DNA from: Candidatus Omnitrophota bacterium
GTDB taxonomy: Bacteria; Omnitrophota; Gorgyraeia; Zapsychrales; Fredricksoniimonadaceae
Direction of reading: 5' to 3'
Assembly (NCBI GenBank): GCA_016206745.1
Contig: JACQQW010000042.1
Location: 1-6,055 of the forward strand
DNA: 6,055 nucleotides
Below are positions 1 to 4,910 of the stretch, piece after piece. Under the pieces are notes generated by a model, which did not search any database, had not been told where the DNA came from, and saw only the letters and a list, made by a program, of their open reading frames with translations. The first letter of the stretch is position 1. Each line of letters starts with the position of its first letter. The position numbers were made by a program, and so were the translations under genes.

Positions 1-1
1 A

Positions 2-580
2 AGCCTTTATTATTTGACCAATGCCGGCAGTTTATTTTCATACAATAACCTTAAAAAAGTACTGCACTTAGGCAGTGAGAACACGGTCAAAAGTTATACC
101 GATTTTTTGCAGGATAGTTATTTAATGTTTGCTGTGCCGCGGTTTTCGTATTCTTTAAAACAGCAATTTCTGGCGCAGAAAAAGATATATTGCGTGGACA
201 ACGGAATTATATCCACCGTGGCGTTTCAGTTTTCAAAGAACAGGGGTAAATATCTTGAAAATCTGGTATTCATTGAATTAAAGCGCCGAGGAGGGGAAAT
301 ATTTTATTTTCACAGCAAAGAGGGGCGTGAGACCGATTTTATCATCAAGAAGGGAATAAAACGCAACTTGCTGATCCAGGTGACGGAAAGTTTGTCTGAT
401 CCGAATGTCCGGCAGCGGGAGGTTTCCACTTTGACCAGTGCGATGAAGGAATTGAGATTAAAAACGGGATTAATTCTTACCGAAGATGAGCATGGGCACC
501 TTAAAGTTAAGGAAGGGACCATTGATATTAAGCCGGTTTATGAATGGCTCTTGGAATCATCGGACAAATCACACCCATAA
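2..580 (+). CDS. AAA-type ATPase with C-terminal DUF4143 domain, 5'-truncated by the window edge
   Basis: This is the C-terminal half of a protein of the common bacterial 'ATP-binding protein / DUF4143' family. Family members are usually about 370-450 residues, with an N-terminal AAA_14-type ATPase; only about 192 residues are present here. The frame is open to the left edge, so the TTG at 14 is not the true start. The visible part has a winged-helix-like stretch (SENTVKSYTDFLQDSYL, 74-124), the K-IYCVDNGI signature (about 179-208), then a nuclease-like fold with GKYLENLVFIEL (246-281), ETDF (329-340) and IQV (374-382). Family knowledge places DUF4143 near the PD-(D/E)XK nucleases. Here the usual E-x-K of the last motif reads Q-V-T, so nuclease activity is doubtful. 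Its cellular role is unknown; such genes are scattered and often gained by transfer. It is more AT-rich than the genes downstream and appears unrelated to LPS synthesis. Family assignment is fairly secure, function is not. Confidence 0.8.
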   Translation, partial: SLYYLTNAGSLFSYNNLKKVLHLGSENTVKSYTDFLQDSYLMFAVPRFSYSLKQQFLAQKKIYCVDNGIISTVAFQFSKNRGKYLENLVFIELKRRGGEIFYFHSKEGRETDFIIKKGIKRNLLIQVTESLSDPNVRQREVSTLTSAMKELRLKTGLILTEDEHGHLKVKEGTIDIKPVYEWLLESSDKSHP

Positions 581-649
581 TCATCAAATCCTATAAATTC
601 CACTGGTTTTTTTGTAGCTTGCCCGTCGATTTAATAGTAAAATGTTTTG
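581..649 (+). other. Short AT-rich intergenic spacer upstream of the LPS operon
   Basis: This is the only clear gene-free stretch in the window and the natural place for the promoter of the waaA operon. It contains a T-run (607-613) and AT-rich hexamers such as TTTAAT (630-635) and TAAAAT (638-643). I could not pair any of them with a good -35 box at 16-18 bases, so no promoter is called. There is no stem-loop followed by a T-run that would serve as a terminator for the preceding gene. The bases just before the waaA start contain no purine-rich Shine-Dalgarno sequence. Confidence 0.5.
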
Positions 650-1918
650 ATGTCCATTCTATTTGATTTAATATTTTTATTATACACTTTGTTGTATATT
701 CCTTACTTACTTCTGACCAAACGCTGGCACCGCGATTATGGCCAGCGTTTTGGGGTTTTTTCTGCTGAATTGATAACGGGTTTAAGCCGTTCACGCAATA
801 TTTGGGTTCATGCGGTCAGCGTGGGTGAGGTCATGGCGGTTGAGGGGCTGGTGCGGCGGATGAGGGAGCGTTGGCCTGGGTATACCGTGGTGTGTTCGGT
901 CACCACCAAGACTGGTTATGAGCTGGCCCGGCAACGGCTGAAAGGGACGGCTTTGGTCATTGCTTCTCCTTTGGATTTTAGCTTTATTGCCCTTCGATTT
1001 GCCCGTCTGATTAAACCTAAATTATATATTGCCGCGGAAACGGAAATCTGGCCCAATCTTTTTGGCCGCTTGCATAAAGACGGGGTGCCGATCGCCATTG
1101 TCAATGGCCGTATTTCCGACCGGTCTTTTGGCCGTTATCGTATGATCAAGGCTTTGCTTAAACCCGTTTTACGCCAGGTGAGTGTTTTTGCCATGCAAAG
1201 CGATTTGGATGCTTTGCGGATCAAAGAATTGGGAGCAGAAGCCGGGAAGGTCTTTACGGTGGGGAATATTAAATTTGATGATGTGCAACAAGAGAATGCG
1301 GGGATGAATTTAAGCATAAGGCAACCGCTATGGATTGCCGGGAGTACACATCCTGGGGAAGAGGCGATTGTATTGGACCTGTTTAAGAAATTAAAACCGG
1401 CCTATCCTTCATGGCAGTTGGTGATCGCGCCCAGGCATGTGGAACGCGCGGATGAAGTCATGCGTTTGGCCGCAGAATCTGGTTTTAAAGCAGTAAAATT
1501 TTCTGAATTATTTCCCCCCCCTCTTTTTTCTAAAGAGGGGGTTGGGGGGAGTTGTGATGAAGTCATTGTGGTCGATACCATCGGCCATTTGCGCGGTCTG
1601 TATGCTTCTGCCTCTTTGGTATTTGTGGGAAAAAGTTTATGCGTAGGCGGAGGGCAGAATGTGATTGAGCCGGCATTTTTTGCCAAACCCATCATTGTCG
1701 GTCCCATGATGGAAAATTTTCGGGACATCCTGGGGTGCTTTAAAGCAGAAAATGCTTTAATGCAGGTCAATAACACCCAGGAATTTGAATCAGCGGTGAA
1801 AGAGCTGGTTAGGGACCAGAGCAAGCGTGAAGAGCTTGGGCAACGAGCCCGGGCCGTTATCGATAAACACCATGGAGCCGGTGCACGCACGCTGCATTTA
1901 ATAGAACAATGGCTATAA
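650..1918 (+). CDS. waaA: 3-deoxy-D-manno-octulosonic acid (Kdo) transferase WaaA/KdtA
   Basis: WaaA transfers Kdo from CMP-Kdo to lipid IVA at the cytoplasmic face of the inner membrane, the first step of core LPS assembly. It is a GT-B (GT30) enzyme. The 422-residue length matches the family (425 in E. coli). An N-terminal hydrophobic anchor (about residues 2-22) precedes basic residues. The motif WVHAVSVGE puts the conserved catalytic Glu at residue 60, the same number as in E. coli. ETEIWPN, the APRH segment, VVDTIGHL, FVGKSL and GGGQNVIEP are all recognisable and in the expected order. The ATG at 650 is preferred over the TTG at 647, but neither has a visible Shine-Dalgarno sequence. The last 10 bases overlap lpxK. 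Oddity: a palindromic element at 1512-1553 is translated in frame as a Pro/Gly-rich insert (FPPPLFSKEGVGG) just before the VVDT strand, making this stretch about nine residues longer than in E. coli. Whether the enzyme makes one or more Kdo transfers cannot be read from the sequence. Confidence 0.96.
   Translation: MSILFDLIFLLYTLLYIPYLLLTKRWHRDYGQRFGVFSAELITGLSRSRNIWVHAVSVGEVMAVEGLVRRMRERWPGYTVVCSVTTKTGYELARQRLKGTALVIASPLDFSFIALRFARLIKPKLYIAAETEIWPNLFGRLHKDGVPIAIVNGRISDRSFGRYRMIKALLKPVLRQVSVFAMQSDLDALRIKELGAEAGKVFTVGNIKFDDVQQENAGMNLSIRQPLWIAGSTHPGEEAIVLDLFKKLKPAYPSWQLVIAPRHVERADEVMRLAAESGFKAVKFSELFPPPLFSKEGVGGSCDEVIVVDTIGHLRGLYASASLVFVGKSLCVGGGQNVIEPAFFAKPIIVGPMMENFRDILGCFKAENALMQVNNTQEFESAVKELVRDQSKREELGQRARAVIDKHHGAGARTLHLIEQWL
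1512..1553 (+). repeat. Palindromic mini-repeat inserted in frame in waaA
   Basis: A run of eight C (1514-1521) is followed by TCTTTTTTCTAAAGA, then GGGGG-TT-GGGGGG. CCCCCTCTTT (1517-1526) is perfectly complementary to AAAGAGGGGG (1532-1541), giving a 10-bp stem with a 5-base loop; the outer C and G runs could extend it past a TT bulge. The base composition is unlike the surrounding codons. The translation, FPPPLFSKEGVGG, is the type of Pro/Gly-rich peptide I know from dispersed palindromic repeats that sit inside genes of various bacteria, comparable in principle to Rickettsia palindromic elements. Only one copy is present in this window, so its repeat nature is inferred. It has no T-run after the stem and lies mid-gene, so it is not read as a terminator. 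Confidence 0.7.
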
Positions 1919-2970
1919 AAAATTATATATACGCGCTCATGACAGACCGGCGTCATGGTCCCGCTGACATGGTTGGAAAACTTTTCCTTTGGTTATTGTC
2001 ACTGGGCTATGGGGCCATTGTCTTGGGTACGCGCACCCTGTATGCATTGCGGATTTTGCCGTCCTGGCGGCCGCCCAGGCCGGTCATCAGCGTTGGGAAT
2101 ATTACCGTCGGCGGGGTGGGTAAGACACCGCTGGTGATTGCAGTGGTGCAGGCGTTGTTATTGCGCCAATTGCGCGTAGCGATTGTCATCCGGGGGTATA
2201 TGCCTAAATCCGGCAATGGGTTCAGCGACGAAGCTCGCATGCTGCAAGAACATTTGCCGGGGGTTCCGGTGCTGACCGGTGCCAACCGGCGTTTGAGCAT
2301 GGAACAGTGCCTTAAGCACCATGCCGTGGATGTCTTTGTCTGCGACGATGCTTTTCAACATTGGCCGCTGCGCAGGGACCTGGACATTGTGGCCGTTGAC
2401 GCGGTCAATCCTTTCGGTAATGGCCGGCTTTTGCCGCGGGGAATTTTGCGGGAACCTTTAAGCGCACTTAAACGCGCACAGATTATTGTCCTGACTAAAA
2501 CAGATCGTGCGCAAGCCAAGACCCCAGAATTGAGGACGCGGCTGCAGGACATAAATCCTCAAGCATTGATAGTCGAAGCCCGTCATGCCTGTGCCGGCTG
2601 CATGGACGTGTTCACACATAAAGCGTATGATCCTTATCACTTAAAAGGAGTGTCGGTGGCGGCTTTTTGCGCCATCGCAGACCCCGATTCTTTTCGCCAG
2701 AGTTTGCAGGACGCCGGGTTTAATGTGGTCAACCTTTTTGTGTTCATGGACCATCACCTGTACACTAAAAAGGATTTGGCCATGGTCCGTAAATTCGCCC
2801 TGGACCATGACGTTCAAATAATCATGACCACGCACAAAGACGCGGTCAAAATGCAATCGTTTCAGGAATTTTGGCAAGGATACCGGCTTTATTTTCTAGA
2901 ATTGGAACTGGAAATCACGCATGGTAAAAATGTCTTCATTGAACGAATCGTATCTGCTGTCCGTCATTAA
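1909..2970 (+). CDS. lpxK: Tetraacyldisaccharide 4'-kinase LpxK
   Basis: LpxK phosphorylates the 4' position of tetraacyldisaccharide-1-phosphate with ATP to make lipid IVA at the inner membrane. The 353-residue length is typical. Residues about 22-48 form the amphipathic/hydrophobic N-terminal helix. The P-loop is GGVGKTP (68-74), preceded by the family strand SVGNITVGG. Further matches are IRGY (94-97), SDEARML (106-112), DDAFQHWPLRRDLDIV (146-161, family DDGFQH), NPFGNGRLLPRGILREP (167-183), LTKTD (195-199), FMDHHLYT (279-286, holding the conserved catalytic-site His region) and THKDAVKM (308-315). The ATG at 1909 is chosen because the segment NYIYALMTDRRHG before the helix resembles the start of LpxK in related bacteria; the ATG at 1939 would cut it off. 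The start overlaps the waaA end by 10 bases, suggesting translational coupling; only a weak AGAA lies upstream. Small departures are Ala for Gly in DDGFQH and Ile for Ser in the SRGY motif. Confidence 0.95.
   Translation: MAIKNYIYALMTDRRHGPADMVGKLFLWLLSLGYGAIVLGTRTLYALRILPSWRPPRPVISVGNITVGGVGKTPLVIAVVQALLLRQLRVAIVIRGYMPKSGNGFSDEARMLQEHLPGVPVLTGANRRLSMEQCLKHHAVDVFVCDDAFQHWPLRRDLDIVAVDAVNPFGNGRLLPRGILREPLSALKRAQIIVLTKTDRAQAKTPELRTRLQDINPQALIVEARHACAGCMDVFTHKAYDPYHLKGVSVAAFCAIADPDSFRQSLQDAGFNVVNLFVFMDHHLYTKKDLAMVRKFALDHDVQIIMTTHKDAVKMQSFQEFWQGYRLYFLELELEITHGKNVFIERIVSAVRH
2910..2913 (+). promoter_or_regulatory. Shine-Dalgarno-like GGAA for the acyltransferase fusion gene
   Basis: GGAA lies 7 bases before the ATG at 2921, inside the lpxK coding region. 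The alternative in-frame ATG at 2930 has no such sequence at a suitable distance. This favours the longer overlap of 50 bases, though the motif is short and could occur by chance. Confidence 0.4.
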
Positions 2971-4900
2971 GACCGCGGCGGTAATATTCAGGGCCTTGCC
3001 TTTCGGTTTGTCCTTATGGATGGCCCGGGTGGTGGGAGGGACTGGGTATTATTTATTGCCTAAAAAACGCGCGGTGGTGTATGCCAATCTCCGCATTGTC
3101 TTTGCCGGCCGCAAAACACCTCAAGAGATCCGCCGCACGGCAAAGAATGTTTTTATAAATTTTGCCCAAAGCTTTGTCGAGCTGTTCTGCCTGCCTAAAA
3201 TTAAACGGTTGGGTTTCCAGCATTTTGTGCGGTTGGAAGGAAGGGAACATATTGAACAGGCCTTGGCCAAAGGTAAAGGCGTTATTTTTCTGGCCCTGCA
3301 TTCCGGCAGCTGGGAATTGGGCAGTATGGTCAACGGTTTATGCGGTCATTCTTATAATGTCGTTGCCAACCTGCAGACCAGGGAGCCCGAATTAAATGAT
3401 TTGCTCAATGAATACCGGATCATTGCCGGCGCAAAAGTCATTGCGGCGGGAGTGGCCACCCGTGAAATCATCCGGGCTTTGAGGAACAATGAAATTGTGT
3501 CTTTAGTGTTGGACCAGGGGGGCAAAGACGGCGTGGCGGTCAAATTTTTAGGCAAGACCGCGTCCATGTCAACGGGCGCGGTCCGGATTGGGCTTAAATA
3601 CGGGGTGCCGGTCTGTCCGGCGTGGATTGTCCGGACAAGTCACACACGCCACTGCCTGCGGATTTTTCCGTCATTGGATCTATGCGCGCATGAAGATATG
3701 GACAAAGGCCTTCTGGAGGCCACCCGCCGGGCGGCACAACACTTTGAATGCCTTATTTACGAACATCCTGATGAATATATGTGGTTTTATAAGGTGTTTA
3801 AATATTCGACCGAGTCCCGGGTGTTAATACTGGGCGACGATAAGACGGGGCATGCACGCCAGTCCCAGGCCGCGGCCCAGATTTTAACCCGGTCCCTGGC
3901 TGCGCATGGTAAGAGCGTCGAGGAGCGGTTGGTCCCGGTCCATTTTAAGAGTGTTGGGGCGGAGAAAATGTTTCGTTTCTACGCGTTTTTCGCCCAGGCG
4001 TTTAAGTTTTTAGTTCGGGAAGAAGTACTCCAATTTTTTCTGACTACAGAAGCTTACCACGCCCTGACGGCGTACAGCGCGGATTTTATCATTTCCTGCG
4101 GATCAACCGCAGGGAGCATGAATTTTTTTCTCAGCCGCTGTTATGGCGCTAAAAGCATTTGCCTGCTTAAGGCCGGACTGGTTTCCTGGGACCAATTTCA
4201 TTTGGTCATCGTTCCTGAGCATGACCGTCCCTCTGTTTCAAAGAATGCGCGCCTGGTCACCACCAAGGCCGCATTGAATTTGATCACTCCTGAATATTTA
4301 AAAGAGCAGAGCGCGCAATTGCTCAATCATTATTCGCATTTAAAGAGCAATGTCCGTCCTAAAATCGGGGTTTTACTGGGAGGAGATACCAAAGGCATTG
4401 CTTTTGATGAGGCCCAGATACGATTGCTGTTGCGCCAGCTTAAAGAGGCGGCCGCGCATTTTAACGCGGACATTGTATTGACCACCTCTCGCCGCACTTC
4501 GCCGGCCATTGATGATCTGGCGGCCAAAGAACTCAAAGGCTTTGAACGTTGTCCTTTGTGTATTATTGCCAACAGCCAGGACATTCCATCGGCCGTCGGC
4601 GGCATTCTGGGGATTTCCGATATTGTGATTGTATCAGGGGAAAGTATTTCCATGGTGTCCGAGGCGGTGTGCTCAGGCAAGCGCACCATTGTTTTTTCGC
4701 CGGCAGGGGATTACCCTAACGGCCGCGCGTTGACTAAATACGACCATTTTGTCCTGGGACTTAATGAAGGTGGATTCTTGCTGGCTTGCGCGGTCAAGGA
4801 TTTGTCCACGGCCATTCACAGCGTCATGCGCAATAAGCTGACTTTTAAGGCCCTTAATGACCGGGCCGCCGTGCAGTCGGCCATCGAAGAAATAATTTGA
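2921..4900 (+). CDS. Fusion: LpxL/HtrB-type lipid A acyltransferase + ELM1-like putative glycosyltransferase domain
   Basis: This 659-residue protein has two domains. Residues 1 to about 298 are a lysophospholipid/lipid A acyltransferase of the LpxL/HtrB family, which adds a secondary acyl chain to Kdo-lipid IVA at the inner membrane. It has an N-terminal membrane helix (about 11-47), the HSGSWE motif giving the H-x4-E pair (His127, Glu132), LDQGG (197-201), VKFLGKTASMSTG (207-219) and the closing PDEYMWFYKVFK (283-294). LpxL alone is about 300 residues. Residues from about 300 to 659 match the ELM1-like family (DUF1022; ELM1/GtrOC1-type putative glycosyltransferases, GT-B-like): GDDKTGHARQSQ (305-316), LLGGDTKG (485-492), TTSRRTSP (521-528) and SGESISMVSEA (572-582). 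The domains join with almost no linker and no stop or frameshift. The gene overlaps lpxK by 50 bases (41 if the ATG at 2930 is used). The acyltransferase call is strong. The ELM1 assignment is good, but its reaction is unknown; transfer of a sugar to lipid A or inner core is an inference from context. Confidence 0.9.
   Translation: MVKMSSLNESYLLSVIKTAAVIFRALPFGLSLWMARVVGGTGYYLLPKKRAVVYANLRIVFAGRKTPQEIRRTAKNVFINFAQSFVELFCLPKIKRLGFQHFVRLEGREHIEQALAKGKGVIFLALHSGSWELGSMVNGLCGHSYNVVANLQTREPELNDLLNEYRIIAGAKVIAAGVATREIIRALRNNEIVSLVLDQGGKDGVAVKFLGKTASMSTGAVRIGLKYGVPVCPAWIVRTSHTRHCLRIFPSLDLCAHEDMDKGLLEATRRAAQHFECLIYEHPDEYMWFYKVFKYSTESRVLILGDDKTGHARQSQAAAQILTRSLAAHGKSVEERLVPVHFKSVGAEKMFRFYAFFAQAFKFLVREEVLQFFLTTEAYHALTAYSADFIISCGSTAGSMNFFLSRCYGAKSICLLKAGLVSWDQFHLVIVPEHDRPSVSKNARLVTTKAALNLITPEYLKEQSAQLLNHYSHLKSNVRPKIGVLLGGDTKGIAFDEAQIRLLLRQLKEAAAHFNADIVLTTSRRTSPAIDDLAAKELKGFERCPLCIIANSQDIPSAVGGILGISDIVIVSGESISMVSEAVCSGKRTIVFSPAGDYPNGRALTKYDHFVLGLNEGGFLLACAVKDLSTAIHSVMRNKLTFKALNDRAAVQSAIEEII
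3815..4897 (+). other. ELM1-like (DUF1022) domain region of the fusion protein
   Basis: This marks the second domain of the 2921-4900 gene separately because it can be missed if the gene is named only for its acyltransferase half. It begins directly after the acyltransferase's last conserved segment (W-F-Y-K-V-F-K) with the strand RVLILGDDKTGHARQ, the usual N-terminal signature of the family (commonly DG-K-GH-x-x-Q). The C-terminal half has the GGD, SRRT and SGES-SM-SEA motifs, in the order expected for a GT-B-like nucleotide-sugar binding half. Glu replaces the more usual Asp in the D-S-x-S-M motif. Confidence 0.8.
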
Positions 4901-4904
4901 GGAA
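4898..4904 (+). promoter_or_regulatory. Shine-Dalgarno sequence of the GT4 gene, overlapping the upstream stop codon
   Basis: TGAGGAA includes the TGA stop of the fusion gene and a good anti-Shine-Dalgarno match, ending 6 bases before the ATG at 4911. It is the clearest ribosome binding site in the window and fixes the start of the GT4 gene. Its overlap with the upstream stop suggests efficient re-initiation within one transcript. Confidence 0.75.
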
Positions 4905-4910
4905 TAAATA

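Noticed and set aside
612..643. Possible sigma-70 promoter before waaA
   Set aside because: AT-rich -10-like hexamers exist, but no acceptable -35 box lies at the right spacing, so I do not call one.
1514..1521. Run of eight C in waaA as a possible phase-variation switch
   Set aside because: WaaA is normally essential, so on/off switching is unlikely, and the run belongs to the palindromic insert. It remains a spot where sequencing errors could occur, but the frame here is intact.
1517..1541. Stem-loop in waaA as an intrinsic terminator
   Set aside because: It is inside a coding region, has no T-run after the stem, and the operon continues without a gap.
1402..1956. Long open frame on the minus strand (184 codons) opposite waaA
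   Set aside because: It lies entirely opposite well-conserved waaA and lpxK sequence, has no recognisable motifs, and its composition is that of an antisense shadow.
900..4266. Short repeated string GGTCACCACCAAG near 900 and 4255
   Set aside because: About a dozen bases shared between two coding regions, reflecting common Val-Thr-Thr-Lys codons; no wider repeat surrounds it.
4330..4689. Minus-strand open frame (119 codons) opposite the ELM1-like domain
   Set aside because: It is the reverse shadow of a conserved domain, with no ribosome binding site or family resemblance.
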